Shown: positions 8,261-17,645, counted from the stretch's first letter. The stretch: 64,000 nucleotides of DNA from an uncultured Clostridia bacterium (GCA_937890525.1 CALADI010000004.1:48680-112679), one strand, 5' to 3'. Numbers and translations: made by a program. Notes: generated by a model not told the origin, from the letters alone.

Positions 8261-8992
8261 TTGCGGACAGATGTGATGGGAGTCTGCTTCGACAACCAGA
8301 CGAAGGCTGAATTTGTTCGGCAGGCCGGCGCAATGCTGGACGAGGGGCGCAAGGGCTATTGCGTGACCCCCAATGCGGAGATCGTCTACGAGGCGATCCA
8401 CGACCCGGAGTTCCGGGATCTGCTGAACGGCGCCAGTATGGTTCTGCCGGATGGAGCCGGGGTGATCTTGGGCGCAAAGATCTTGGGCACGCCCATGAAA
8501 GAGAAGGTAGCCGGGATCGAGTTCGGAGAGGAGATCTGCAAGCTACTGGCACAGCGCAGCGGCAGGCTGTTTCTTCTGGGGGCGAAACCCGGTGTGGCGG
8601 AGCAGGCAGGGCAGAATCTCAGCGGCAAGTATCCGGGACTGGTGATCTGCGGAACTGCCGACGGCTATTTCAAAGATGAAGATGCCGTGGTAGAGCAGAT
8701 CCGCCGGACCGAGCCGGATGTGGTGTTTGTCTGTCTGGGTGCGCCCAAGCAGGAGCGCTTTATCCGCAACCACATCGATGAACTGAATGCCACGCTGATG
8801 CTGGGCTTAGGCGGCAGTCTGGACGGATATGCCGGGATTGCCCAGCGGGCACCGAAATGGATGATCGACCTGAGTCTTGAGTGGCTGTACCGGCTCATCA
8901 AAGACCCCAAGCGTCTGGGGCGGATGATGCGCCTGCCCAAATTCGTATGGATCTGCCTGAAGGAAAAGCGCCGGAGGAAGAAAAATGGGTAA
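8261..8992 (+). CDS. WecG/TagA/CpsF family glycosyltransferase
   Basis: The 243-residue protein matches GT26 family enzymes such as TagA, which adds N-acetylmannosamine to undecaprenyl-PP-GlcNAc in wall teichoic acid or surface polysaccharide synthesis on the inner membrane face. TPNAEIVYEA near residue 30, LLNGASMVLPDGAGVI near 50 and FVCLGAPKQERFI near 155 are the conserved blocks. GGSLDGYAGIAQRAPKWM near 185 and EWLYRLIKDPKR near 206 follow. A TTG start at 8261 fits the GAAGG site about 11 bases upstream; an ATG at 8276 would be very close to the N-terminal strand. It overlaps the next gene by 8 bases, as first gene of a five-gene operon. No other teichoic acid genes are nearby. Confidence 0.88.
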   Translation: MRTDVMGVCFDNQTKAEFVRQAGAMLDEGRKGYCVTPNAEIVYEAIHDPEFRDLLNGASMVLPDGAGVILGAKILGTPMKEKVAGIEFGEEICKLLAQRSGRLFLLGAKPGVAEQAGQNLSGKYPGLVICGTADGYFKDEDAVVEQIRRTEPDVVFVCLGAPKQERFIRNHIDELNATLMLGLGGSLDGYAGIAQRAPKWMIDLSLEWLYRLIKDPKRLGRMMRLPKFVWICLKEKRRRKKNG

Positions 8993-9653
8993 ACTGATCG
9001 TACTTGAGGGAACAGATGGTTCCGGGAAATCCACCCAGTTCCGCCTGCTGACCCAAAAATTGGAACAGGAGGGGGTCCCCTTCCAGAAAATCGTTTTCCC
9101 CCAGTATCAAGAGGAAAGCTCTGCGCTGATCCGTATGTATCTGGGGGGCGCCTTCGGGGATAAGCCGGGGGATGTGAATGCGTATGCCGCATCTTCTTTC
9201 TATGCGGTGGATCGCTACGCTTCTTACAAACGGGTTTGGGGGCAATGGTATGAATCCGGGGGGCTGGTTCTTGCGGATCGCTATACTACCTCCAATGCGG
9301 TGCATCAGGCATCCAAGGAGCCTCGGGATCGTCAGGAGGAGTTTCTCACTTGGCTGTACGATTTTGAGTACGGTCGTCTGGGGCTGCCCAAGCCGGATCT
9401 GGTGATCTATCTGGATGTGCCCACGGAATACACCGAAAAGCTGATGCGCGGCAGAGAAGCTGCTACCGGAACCAGTGCAGACATCCACGAGCAGGATCTT
9501 GCCTATCTGGCCACCTGCCGGAAGACCGGCGCCATGGCGGCGGAGCACTACGGCTGGTCTGTGGTGCAATGCGTCCGGGATGGAAAGATGCGAACCATCG
9601 AAGACATTCATCAAGAGATCTGCGAGAGAATAAAGGTCTGTCTGGAGGAATAA
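8985..9653 (+). CDS. tmk: Thymidylate kinase
   Basis: The 222-residue kinase phosphorylates dTMP to dTDP. The P-loop GTDGSGKST lies at residues 9-17, a variant of the usual EGxDGxGKST. LADRYTTSNAVHQ near residue 97 is the family's DRY motif, contacting the nucleotide. The lid region (RGREAATGTSADIHEQD) carries basic and acidic residues as expected. It starts within the last 8 bases of the glycosyltransferase gene and is followed 3 bases later by the DJ-1 gene, so translation of the three is coupled. Confidence 0.9.
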   Translation: MGKLIVLEGTDGSGKSTQFRLLTQKLEQEGVPFQKIVFPQYQEESSALIRMYLGGAFGDKPGDVNAYAASSFYAVDRYASYKRVWGQWYESGGLVLADRYTTSNAVHQASKEPRDRQEEFLTWLYDFEYGRLGLPKPDLVIYLDVPTEYTEKLMRGREAATGTSADIHEQDLAYLATCRKTGAMAAEHYGWSVVQCVRDGKMRTIEDIHQEICERIKVCLEE

Positions 9654-9656
9654 TAT

Positions 9657-10199
9657 ATGGTTTATGTATTGCTTGGAACAGGATTTGAAGAGATCGAAGC
9701 CCTGACGCCGGTGGATCTGCTGCGCCGGGCGGGGATCTCGGTGTGTACCGTGGGGTTGAATGGCGATGTGGTATTTGGAAGCCATCAAATCGGGGTACAG
9801 GCAGATCTGACCATGGACGAAGCTGATTGGAAGCGCTGCGACATGGTGGTGCTTCCCGGCGGTCTGGGCGGCGTGGCATCCATCCGCAACTGCCCGGCGG
9901 CATTGGAGATGGTCAAAAATGCCTATGACGGCGGGAAATGGATCGCCGCCATCTGCGCCGGTCCTACGGTGCTTGCGGATCTGGGTATCATGGAGGGAAG
10001 AAACGCCACCTGTTATCCCGGCTGTGAGGGAGCAATGGGTTCGGCACATATGATGCCGGAAGCTGCCGTGGTGCGTGATGGCAGAGTGATCACCGGCACC
10101 TCTGCCGGATGCGCTGTGCCCTTCGGACTGGAATTGATCGATGCTCTTGCAGGCGAGGACGCTGCCCGAAAGATCCGTGAGCAGATCGTCATCCGCTGA
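9657..10199 (+). CDS. DJ-1/PfpI family protein (YajL/ThiJ-like)
   Basis: The 180-residue protein starts YVLLGTGFEEIEALTPVDLLRRAG, in which the family's conserved Glu sits in FEEIE. The nucleophile-elbow cysteine is in WIAAICAGPTVLAD near residue 100. GTSAGCAVPFGLELID is the C-terminal motif. Members act as glyoxalase III, protein or nucleotide deglycase-like enzymes or redox sensors; which applies cannot be read from sequence. A GGAGGAA site precedes the ATG. It lies inside the wecG-mltG operon, 21 bases before mltG. Confidence 0.9.
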   Translation: MVYVLLGTGFEEIEALTPVDLLRRAGISVCTVGLNGDVVFGSHQIGVQADLTMDEADWKRCDMVVLPGGLGGVASIRNCPAALEMVKNAYDGGKWIAAICAGPTVLADLGIMEGRNATCYPGCEGAMGSAHMMPEAAVVRDGRVITGTSAGCAVPFGLELIDALAGEDAARKIREQIVIR

Positions 10200-10220
10200 C
10201 CATGGGCAAGGAGGTATAAC

Positions 10221-11702
10221 ATGGACGAAAAAAACAGAAATGAACTGGAGGAAAACCGTTTTCCGGAGTTGGATGGGGATCCGGTCATCCTGCCGGATGA
10301 TCTGACTTCCGAAGCAATGGAAACGGATCAGCCGGTGGATCTTGATGCACTGCTGGAGGATGCAAGACAATGCGCCGACATGGATCCTCAGGATACCGAT
10401 CCAGCGGATCAGACCCAGCAGTTCCACCCGGAGACCTATCGTGAGGTGTTTGGGGAGGAACTGCCCGACTGGCAGGAGACGGCAGAGCAGGAGCAGACTG
10501 AGCCTGCGGAGGAAGCTGCGGAAGCTCCGCAAGAGGAACAGGAGCAGATCACTATGCGGAAAGGACGCCCCAAGCGCAAGGACCGCTACGGTCTGCTGGG
10601 GATCCCGCATCTGCTGGTCACCTGCTTCTGGCTGGTCCTTGTGGCGGCCATCGGAATTTCTCTGGGCAGAGTGATCTGGGTGTGTGCTTCGGATGTGCTG
10701 GCCTTTGGTCGGGAAGAGAAATTGGTTCAGGTTCAGATCGACAACGACGATACCATTGACGAGATCGCCCAGAAGCTGCACGAGGGCGGATTGGTGCGCT
10801 ATCCGGGGCTGTTCAAGCTGTACGCAGGGTTTACCGATGCCCGTGAGGAGATCGGTTCCGGCAAGTTCGAGCTGAACACCATCTATGACTATCATGCCTT
10901 GGTCAATGCAATGAACAACTACGCTTCTGCCTATGAGGAAGTGACCATCACCATCCCTGAGGGCTATACCTGCCAGCAGATCTTTGCGCTGATGGAGGAG
11001 AAGGGTGTGTGCAGCGCCGAGGAGCTGGAGAACTACGCCAAGGACGGCGAACTGGACGACTACTGGTTCCTGAAGGATGTGAAGCGGGGAGACAAGTACT
11101 GTCTGGAGGGTTTCCTGTTCCCGGATACCTATGATTTCTATGTCAATTCCAGCGCAGAAGGAGCGTTGGAGAAGATGCTGGACAATTTCGACGCCAAATT
11201 CGACGACGATATGAAGGCATCGGTGGATACGCTGAACGAGCGGTTTGCCTCTATGCTGCGCAACAACGGGTATGGGGATGACTATATTGCGGAGCACCGC
11301 CTTTCGGTGCGGGATGTGGTGACCATTGCTTCTCTGGTGGAGAAGGAGACGGCCGGTAAGGACGAAAGCCCCAATATTGCGTCGGTCATCTACAATCGTC
11401 TGTCCAACCAGAGCGAATGGCCCTATCTGAACATCGATGCGGCGCTGCTGTATGCCATCGGACACAGAGATGTGATCTCCGAGTCGGACAAGAATATGGA
11501 TACTCCCTACAATACCTATAAATATCAAGGATTGATCCCCGGGCCCATCGCAAATCCGGGTATGGTCAGCTTGAAGGCAGCCCTCAATCCCAGCGATACC
11601 AACTACCATTGCTATGCGCTGGATCCTGCCACCGGTGTCCATCATTTCACCGAAACACTGGAGGAGCACAATGCTTTCTTGGAAGGATTGGGTGACGAAT
11701 AA
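10221..11702 (+). CDS. mltG: Endolytic murein transglycosylase MltG
   Basis: The 493-residue membrane protein cuts nascent glycan strands and so sets peptidoglycan chain length. Residues 1-115 are a very acidic, Glu/Gln-rich cytoplasmic tail, and one membrane helix follows near 130-155 (GIPHLLVTCFWLVLVAAIGI). A LysM-like part (DDTIDEIAQKLHEGGLV) comes next, then the YceG domain. The catalytic Glu is in IASLVEKET near residue 375. YNTYKYQGLIPGPIANPG is the conserved C-terminal block. The long acidic tail is unlike E. coli MltG but common in Clostridia. Its stop codon overlaps the start of the U32 gene by one base. Confidence 0.95.
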   Translation: MDEKNRNELEENRFPELDGDPVILPDDLTSEAMETDQPVDLDALLEDARQCADMDPQDTDPADQTQQFHPETYREVFGEELPDWQETAEQEQTEPAEEAAEAPQEEQEQITMRKGRPKRKDRYGLLGIPHLLVTCFWLVLVAAIGISLGRVIWVCASDVLAFGREEKLVQVQIDNDDTIDEIAQKLHEGGLVRYPGLFKLYAGFTDAREEIGSGKFELNTIYDYHALVNAMNNYASAYEEVTITIPEGYTCQQIFALMEEKGVCSAEELENYAKDGELDDYWFLKDVKRGDKYCLEGFLFPDTYDFYVNSSAEGALEKMLDNFDAKFDDDMKASVDTLNERFASMLRNNGYGDDYIAEHRLSVRDVVTIASLVEKETAGKDESPNIASVIYNRLSNQSEWPYLNIDAALLYAIGHRDVISESDKNMDTPYNTYKYQGLIPGPIANPGMVSLKAALNPSDTNYHCYALDPATGVHHFTETLEEHNAFLEGLGDE

Positions 11703-12919
11703 TGGCAAAAATTGAACTGCTCAGTCCTGCCGGAGATATGGAACGGCTGGAGATGGCGGTGCTGTATGGTGCCGATGCGGTGTATCTTGCAGGTACCAGC
11801 TTCGGAATGCGCTCCTTTGCGGGGAATTTCTCCCCGGAGGAGCTGGCCAAGGCCGTCCGATATGCTCATGATCATGGGGTGAAAGTCCATGTGACCGTGA
11901 ACACCATGCCCCGCAACGGTGAGGTAGATGACCTGCCGGAGCATTTGCAGCGGTTGGATGACGCAGGAGTGGATGCACTGATCCTTGCGGATCTGGGGGC
12001 GTTCACCATGGCTGGGCGCTATGCCCCTCATTGCGCCAGACATATCTCCACCCAGCAGTCCATTGCAAACTACGCCTGTGCCCAAAGCTGGTTCGATCTG
12101 GGAGCCCAGCGGGTGGTGCTGGCTCGGGAATTGAGTTTGGAAGAGATCCGTACCATTCGGCAGAAGACCTCCAAGGAACTGGAGATCGAGACCTTTGCCC
12201 ATGGTGCAATGTGCGTCAGCTACTCGGGCAGATGCCTGCTGTCCAATTACATGACCGGCAGAGATTCCAACCGGGGAGCCTGCGCCCAGCCCTGCCGCTA
12301 TCAGTATGCGCTGATGGAGGAGAAGCGCCCCGGGGAGTATTTCCCGGTGTTCGAGGATGAACAGGGTACCTACATCATGAATTCCCGGGATATGTGTATG
12401 ATCGACCATATCGATGATCTGATGGATGCAGGGGTGGACTGCATCAAGATCGAGGGTCGGGCAAAATCCGCCTACTATGCCGCCATTGTGACCGGCGCTT
12501 ACCGCCATGTCATCGACGCTGTGGCGCAGGGTAGACCGGTTGACCCGGTCTGGCGGGATGAGGTGGAGCATGTGTCCCACCGAATTTATTCCACCGGCTT
12601 CTACTACGGGGAGCCGGGGCAGTATGTCCACAATTCCCGTTACATCCGCCAATGGCAGATCTGCGCCGTGGTGGATGGCTGCGGCGAGGATGGAATGGCT
12701 GTCTGCTCCCTGCGTAATAAGTTCCGCAAGGGCGATGTGCTGGAGGTGGTAGGCCCGGATCTGCGTCCCATTTCCTTTACCGTGGACGAGATGACGGATC
12801 TGGATGGTGCCGATCTGAACGAGCCCAGAACCCCTCAGATGGGCTTCAAGCTGCGGCTGCCTGTCCGGGTGCCCGCCAAGTCCATTCTGCGCAGAGCGGT
12901 GGATCTATCCGCAAAATGA
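11702..12919 (+). CDS. U32 family peptidase / tRNA hydroxylation protein (TrhP-like)
   Basis: The 405-residue protein begins IELLSPAGDMERLEMAVLYGADAVYLAG, the TIM-barrel opening of the U32 family. EIETFAHGAMCVSYSGRCLLSNYMTGRDSNRG (split by many conserved residues near 160-190) followed by CAQPCRY gives the cysteine set proposed to hold an iron-sulfur cluster. In Bacillus and E. coli such proteins (TrhP/YrrO) support prephenate-dependent 5-hydroxyuridine formation in tRNA; older annotations say collagenase-like protease. The mltG-U32 pairing resembles the B. subtilis yrrL-yrrO region. It is the last gene of its operon, closed by the hairpin at 12923. Confidence 0.88.
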   Translation: MAKIELLSPAGDMERLEMAVLYGADAVYLAGTSFGMRSFAGNFSPEELAKAVRYAHDHGVKVHVTVNTMPRNGEVDDLPEHLQRLDDAGVDALILADLGAFTMAGRYAPHCARHISTQQSIANYACAQSWFDLGAQRVVLARELSLEEIRTIRQKTSKELEIETFAHGAMCVSYSGRCLLSNYMTGRDSNRGACAQPCRYQYALMEEKRPGEYFPVFEDEQGTYIMNSRDMCMIDHIDDLMDAGVDCIKIEGRAKSAYYAAIVTGAYRHVIDAVAQGRPVDPVWRDEVEHVSHRIYSTGFYYGEPGQYVHNSRYIRQWQICAVVDGCGEDGMAVCSLRNKFRKGDVLEVVGPDLRPISFTVDEMTDLDGADLNEPRTPQMGFKLRLPVRVPAKSILRRAVDLSAK

Positions 12920-12922
12920 CCA

Positions 12923-12954
12923 ATACCCGCCGGTAAATGCCGGCGGGTATTTTT
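12923..12954 (+). terminator. Terminator of wecG-mltG operon
   Basis: ATACCCGCCGG (12923-12933) pairs perfectly with 12940-12950 around a 6-base loop and a T run follows. Confidence 0.85.
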
Positions 12955-13043
12955 GATGGCTGGCCTTGAGAAAAATCGTGCATTTTCTTCCTGCCCGTGG
13001 TAGAATAGGGAATACCGAAACGATAGAATGGAGGAGAAGGCAA

Positions 13044-13718
13044 ATGTATCGTCTTATGGTGATAGAGGATGACAAGGGGATTGCAGGCGCCATTGCCCAG
13101 CAAGCCCAGATGTGGGAGCTGGAGGTGCATTGTGTGGAGCATTTCCGCAATGTGATGTCGGAATTTGCAGAATTTGACCCCCATATCGTGCTGCTGGATA
13201 TCTCTCTGCCCTTCTTCAATGGGTATCATTGGTGCAACGAGATCCGCAGAGTCTCCAAGGTGCCCATCATTTTTATTTCCTCGGCGTCGGACAATATGAA
13301 CATCATCATGGCCATGAACATGGGGGCGGATGATTTCATCCCCAAGCCCTTTGACCAGAGCGTACTGATGGCAAAGGTGCAGGCTATGCTCCGCAGAACA
13401 TATGATTTTGCTTCCGGGGTTCCGGTGTTGGAGCACCGCGGGGCGCTGCTGAATACCGGGGACAACAGCCTGACCTTTCAGGAACAGAAGATTCCTCTGA
13501 CGAAGAATGAATATCGGATCCTGCTGATGCTGATGCAGAACAAGGGCAAGGTGGTCAGCCGGGAAAAGCTGATGGCGGAATTGTGGGAGTCGGACAGCTT
13601 TGTGGATGAGAATACCCTGACGGTGAATGTGAATCGCCTGCGTAAGAAGCTGGAAAACGCCGGGCTCCACGATTTTATCGCCACGAAATTCGGGGTGGGC
13701 TATGTGATCACGGCGTAA
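13044..13718 (+). CDS. Response regulator, OmpR/BceR type
   Basis: The 224-residue regulator has a receiver domain with acidic pocket VIEDD, phosphorylated Asp in HIVLLDISLPFF and conserved Lys in FIPKPFDQ. A winged-helix domain follows with NTLTVNVNRLRKKLE and FGVGYVIT. The NVNRLRKKL wording and the following intramembrane-sensing kinase place it in the BceR group that switches on a detoxifying ABC transporter. The ATG at 13044 follows GAGGAG; an upstream in-frame extension (from 12966) has no ribosome site. A TAGAAT -10 box lies at 13001-13006 but no good -35 is visible. It is cotranscribed with the kinase 11 bases downstream. Confidence 0.93.
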   Translation: MYRLMVIEDDKGIAGAIAQQAQMWELEVHCVEHFRNVMSEFAEFDPHIVLLDISLPFFNGYHWCNEIRRVSKVPIIFISSASDNMNIIMAMNMGADDFIPKPFDQSVLMAKVQAMLRRTYDFASGVPVLEHRGALLNTGDNSLTFQEQKIPLTKNEYRILLMLMQNKGKVVSREKLMAELWESDSFVDENTLTVNVNRLRKKLENAGLHDFIATKFGVGYVITA

Positions 13719-13729
13719 GGAGCGGGGAT

Positions 13730-14719
13730 ATGAAACTGTTTTTTGCCTATCTGCGCCAGCGGCGCAGAGTCCTTGGACTGCTGGCGCTGTTTGCCGCAAT
13801 TTTCTTCTCGATTTTTGCCCTGTACCATCTGCCGATGAAGGCGGTGGCGTATCCTGCGCTGCTGTGCGCTGGGGTCGGGGGGATCATTCTGGTGTGGGAT
13901 TTCCTGCGTCTGCGGAGCAAGCACCGCAAGCTGTCACGGATGACTGCTCTTTCCGATGTGCTGTCGCTGGGGATGCCGGAGCCTTGGGGGATCGAGGAGC
14001 AGGACTATCAGCGAATCATAGATTGTCTCACCGACGAGCAGAAGGAGCTTCGCCAGCAATGGAGCGGACGCTACCGGGATATGGTGGAATATTACACCGT
14101 ATGGGCCCATCAGATCAAGACACCCATTGCATCCATGCGGCTGAATCTGCAAAACGAGGATTCCGCCCTATCTCGGAGCCTGATGCAGGATCTTTTCCGG
14201 GTGGAGCAGTATGTGGATATGGTGATGGTGTTCCTGCGGTTGGAAAACAGCGCCAGCGACTATGTGATCCGGGAGTACCGGCTGGACGCTATCATCAAGC
14301 AGGCGGTGAAGAAATATGCCGGGGAATTCATCGCCCGGAAGCTGACGCTGCACTATGAGCCGGTGGACACCACGGTGGTGACAGACGAAAAGTGGCTCTC
14401 CTTCGTGGTGGAGCAGGTGCTTTCCAATGCGCTGAAGTACACCCCGCAGGGGTCTATCACCATTACGGTAGAGCCTCAGAAGCGGCTGTGCGTCCGGGAT
14501 ACGGGCATCGGCATTGCTCCGGAGGACCTGCCCCGGGTTTTTGAGAACGGGTATACCGGATGCAACGGCAGAACGGATAAGCGGGCCAGCGGCATCGGGC
14601 TGTATCTGTGCCGGCGGATCTGCCGGAATCTGGGGCATGGGATCTCGGTGCGCTCCGAGGTGGACAAGGGCACCTGCATCTGCATCGATTTGGAGCAGCG
14701 ACCGCTGCAGGTGGATTGA
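13730..14719 (+). CDS. Sensor histidine kinase, BceS type (intramembrane-sensing)
   Basis: The 329-residue kinase has two membrane helices near residues 13-30 and 38-57 with almost no extracellular loop, the hallmark of BceS-like kinases, which sense through their partner transporter. The H-box VWAHQIKTPIASMRL holds the phosphorylated His near residue 127. VLSNALKYTP, VRDTGIGIAPEDLPRVF and SGIGLYLCRRIC are the N, G1 and G2 boxes of the ATPase domain. An AAGGAG site precedes the ATG. Together with the preceding regulator and following ABC pair it forms a complete peptide-antibiotic sensing and resistance unit. Confidence 0.93.
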   Translation: MKLFFAYLRQRRRVLGLLALFAAIFFSIFALYHLPMKAVAYPALLCAGVGGIILVWDFLRLRSKHRKLSRMTALSDVLSLGMPEPWGIEEQDYQRIIDCLTDEQKELRQQWSGRYRDMVEYYTVWAHQIKTPIASMRLNLQNEDSALSRSLMQDLFRVEQYVDMVMVFLRLENSASDYVIREYRLDAIIKQAVKKYAGEFIARKLTLHYEPVDTTVVTDEKWLSFVVEQVLSNALKYTPQGSITITVEPQKRLCVRDTGIGIAPEDLPRVFENGYTGCNGRTDKRASGIGLYLCRRICRNLGHGISVRSEVDKGTCICIDLEQRPLQVD

Positions 14720-14722
14720 CTT

Positions 14723-14798
14723 CTTACAAAAATGTTTGATTTGCGGGAGGATTTGTAAGCCGATGATATGGCGGCGCAGATCCTCCCTTTGCTATAAT
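14723..14798 (+). promoter_or_regulatory. Regulated promoter of the bceAB-like genes
   Basis: A perfect TATAAT (14793-14798) has no -35 box at the expected place (GGCGGC). Upstream lies an inverted repeat CTTACAAA (14723-14730) / TTTGTAAG (14752-14759), and TTACA-N4-TGT within it resembles the BceR box TnACA-N4-TGTAA. This fits activation by the response regulator encoded just upstream. Confidence 0.6.
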
Positions 14799-14829
14799 AG
14801 CCACAGAAATTCCAAAGGAGGACGAAACA

Positions 14830-15594
14830 ATGAGTATTTTGGAAGTAAGCGGAGTAAAGAAGATCTACACCAGCCGGTTCGGCGGCAATAAGGTGGAGGC
14901 TCTGCGGGATGTATCCTTTGAGGTGGAGCAGGGAGAGTATGTGGCGATCATGGGAGAATCCGGCTCCGGCAAGACCACCCTGCTGAACATTTTGGCGGCG
15001 CTGGATAAGCCCACCGCCGGCCGGGTGGTGCTGGACGGACAGGATCTTTCTCAGGTGAAAGAGAACAAGATCGCATCCTTCCGCCGGGACAATCTGGGCT
15101 TCGTGTTTCAGGACTTCAACCTGCTGGACACCTTTACCCTTGAGGACAATATCTATCTGCCTCTGGTGCTGGCGGGCAGATCCTATCAGGAGATGAACGC
15201 CAAGCTGATGCCCATCGCCCAGAAGCTGGAGATCAGCCAGCTACTGAAGAAGTACCCCTACGAAGTCTCCGGCGGTCAGAAGCAACGGGCGGCGGTGGCA
15301 AGAGCCATCATCACCGATCCCAAGATGGTGCTGGCGGACGAACCCACCGGCGCACTGGACTCCAAGGCTACCGACGAACTGCTGGGGCTGTTCAGCCGGA
15401 TCAATCAGGACGGGCGCACCATCCTTATGGTCACCCACTCGGTGAAGGCAGCCAGCCACGCCAGCCGCGTGCTGTTCATCAAGGATGGCGAAGTATTCCA
15501 CCAGATCTACCGTGGCAACAGCAGCGACGAGCAGCTCTATCAGAAGATCTCGGACACGCTGACCATGCTTGCGACAGGCGGTGATCGGGCATGA
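14830..15594 (+). CDS. ABC transporter ATP-binding protein, BceA type
   Basis: The 254-residue ATPase has Walker A GESGSGKTT near residue 42, Q-loop FVFQDFNLLDTFT, signature VSGGQKQRAAVARA and Walker B MVLADEPTGALDS, the last two with the exact wording of the MacB/LolD/BceA subfamily. With the permease that starts 4 bases before its end it would form the BceAB complex. In Bacillus that complex frees lipid II-cycle intermediates from bacitracin-like peptides and also passes the signal to BceS. AAAGGAGG precedes the ATG. Confidence 0.94.
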   Translation: MSILEVSGVKKIYTSRFGGNKVEALRDVSFEVEQGEYVAIMGESGSGKTTLLNILAALDKPTAGRVVLDGQDLSQVKENKIASFRRDNLGFVFQDFNLLDTFTLEDNIYLPLVLAGRSYQEMNAKLMPIAQKLEISQLLKKYPYEVSGGQKQRAAVARAIITDPKMVLADEPTGALDSKATDELLGLFSRINQDGRTILMVTHSVKAASHASRVLFIKDGEVFHQIYRGNSSDEQLYQKISDTLTMLATGGDRA

Positions 15595-17645
15595 AGATGG
15601 GATTCTATCCGAAATTGGCATGGGAAGGCATCCGTAAGAATAAACGGCTGTACCTGCCCTATATTATGACCTGCATCGGCATGGTCATGATGCACTATAT
15701 CATCTCTTATCTGTCTGGGGCAGCCATCTTGGACAGCGTCCTTGGGTCGGAGACCGTTGGGTATGCGATGAGTCTGGGAAGCTGGGTCATAGCGGTGTTC
15801 TCGGTGCTGTTCCTGTTCTACACCAATTCCTTCCTGATCCGCCGGAGAAAAAAGGAATTCGGTCTTTATAATATTCTGGGCATGGGCAAATGGAACATCG
15901 GACGCATCGTACTGTGGGAGTCGGTGATCGTGGCGGTGCTGTCGCTGGTGCTGGGACTTGCTGCCGGCGCTCTGCTGGCGAAGGTGTTTGAACTGGCTGT
16001 GGCCAACCTGATGGGCGCCCAGATCACCTATGAGATCACCATTGCCCCGGATGTGATGGTGGGCACCGGGATGATCTATGGCGGGATCTTCCTGCTCCTG
16101 CTGCTGAACAGTCTGCGCCAGATCGCAACGAGCAATCCCCTGGAGTTGCTGCGCAGTGAGAATGCCGGAGAGAAGCCTCCTAAGGCCAACTGGCTGGTGG
16201 GTCTGGCTGGTGTCATCATTCTGGGCATCGCCTACTACATTGCCCTGACCATCGAATCCCCGGTGACGGCTCTTGCCATCTTCTTCGTTGCGGCGGGCAT
16301 GGTGATCGTAGCCACCTACTTCTTGTTCGGCGCAGGTTCTGTGGTGATGTGCCGCCTGCTGCAAAAGAACAAGCGGTACTACTACAAGGCGAACCATTTT
16401 GTCTCCGTGTCCTCCATGACCTATCGGATGAACCGCAATGGCGCCGGTCTGGCATCCATCTGTGTGCTGCTGACCATGGTGATGGTGATGCTCAGCTCCA
16501 CGGCGGCGCTGTATGTAGGTACGGAGGAGCAAGTGCTTTCCCGGTATCCCAGAGACATCAATTTGCAGATCGCTATGAACGAATATGCGTCGCTGGACAA
16601 TACCAAGCTGGACGCAAACCGCGCTGAGATCACCGGGATCCTCGGGGACGATCTGTCCAAGGTGGAGCATCTGGTGGACTACCGGGTGGGCAATACCTCC
16701 GGAATGCTGAGCAACGGGGAGTTCTCCAACGAGCGTCAGGATATGCAGAACTTTGATTATGGCATGGCGACCGATGCGGTGCTGTTGTTTGTGGTGCCGC
16801 TGGAGGACTACAACCGGATCATGGGCACCCAGCAGACGCTGGCCGATGACGAGGTGCTGATCTATGGCTACCGGACGGACTATGACGCCCCTACCATCCG
16901 TGTCAACGATGGGCAGACCTACCGGGTCAAGGAAGTGGTAGATGATTGGGTCAGCAACGGTGAGGCATCCATGACCGTCATTCCCACGGTGTATGTGTTT
17001 ACCAATGATGTGGACGCTTTCACCAAGCCTATGCAGGGCATGACGACCGATTGGGGTACGCCTATGATGACCTTTGACTGGATGTATTGCTTTGATATGG
17101 ATGCCACGGAAGAGGAAATTGCAGATGTATTCTATGCCATCCGTAATTCCCAATGGATGAATGGACTGTACGAGTCGGAGGAAGTGGCGAGCGTTACTGC
17201 CGAGTGCCAGGACATCGAGCGGGAGGGCTTCTACGCCATGTTCGGCGGACTGCTGTCCCTCGGCATCCTGCTGAGCATCTTGTTCCTTGCTGCGGCGGTG
17301 CTCATCATCTACTACAAGCAGATCTCCGAAGGGTATGAGGATCAGAAGCGGTTCGATATCATGCGCAAGGTCGGCATGACCAAGCGGGATATCCGCAAGA
17401 GCATCAATTCCCAGATGCTTACGGTGTTCTTCCTGCCACTGGTGACGGCGGGTATCCACCTGAGCGTGGCATTCCCCATCATCCACAAGATCCTGCAAAT
17501 GTTCAACATGCATAATATTGCGCTGCATATCGCCACTACGGCGGGGTGCTTCCTGATCTTTGGGGTGTTCTATGCGCTGGTGTATCGGATCACCTCCAAT
17601 GCCTATTACAGCATCGTCAGCGGCGCTAGGGAGAATGAGCGATGA
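15591..17645 (+). CDS. ABC transporter permease, BceB type (FtsX family)
   Basis: The 684-residue membrane protein has the BceB layout. There is a first helix near 20-40 (LPYIMTCIGMVMMHYIISYL), FtsX-type helices near 60-160, and further helices to about 300. A large extracellular domain of roughly 200 residues (about 310-540) binds the peptide in this family. A final FtsX helix set (LLSLGILLSILFLAAAVLIIYY to the end) closes it. RRRKKEFGLYNILGMGKWNI is the cytoplasmic coupling loop. It overlaps the ATPase gene by ATGA at its start and the next lipoprotein gene by ATGA at its end, so four genes are translationally coupled. Confidence 0.93.
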   Translation: MKMGFYPKLAWEGIRKNKRLYLPYIMTCIGMVMMHYIISYLSGAAILDSVLGSETVGYAMSLGSWVIAVFSVLFLFYTNSFLIRRRKKEFGLYNILGMGKWNIGRIVLWESVIVAVLSLVLGLAAGALLAKVFELAVANLMGAQITYEITIAPDVMVGTGMIYGGIFLLLLLNSLRQIATSNPLELLRSENAGEKPPKANWLVGLAGVIILGIAYYIALTIESPVTALAIFFVAAGMVIVATYFLFGAGSVVMCRLLQKNKRYYYKANHFVSVSSMTYRMNRNGAGLASICVLLTMVMVMLSSTAALYVGTEEQVLSRYPRDINLQIAMNEYASLDNTKLDANRAEITGILGDDLSKVEHLVDYRVGNTSGMLSNGEFSNERQDMQNFDYGMATDAVLLFVVPLEDYNRIMGTQQTLADDEVLIYGYRTDYDAPTIRVNDGQTYRVKEVVDDWVSNGEASMTVIPTVYVFTNDVDAFTKPMQGMTTDWGTPMMTFDWMYCFDMDATEEEIADVFYAIRNSQWMNGLYESEEVASVTAECQDIEREGFYAMFGGLLSLGILLSILFLAAAVLIIYYKQISEGYEDQKRFDIMRKVGMTKRDIRKSINSQMLTVFFLPLVTAGIHLSVAFPIIHKILQMFNMHNIALHIATTAGCFLIFGVFYALVYRITSNAYYSIVSGARENER

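Noticed and set aside
8898..11708. 936-codon open frame on the minus strand
   Set aside because: It lies antisense to tmk, the DJ-1 gene and mltG, all with clear family motifs; its translation is rich in His, Arg and Gln without any recognisable domain, as expected from the opposite strand of GC-rich genes.
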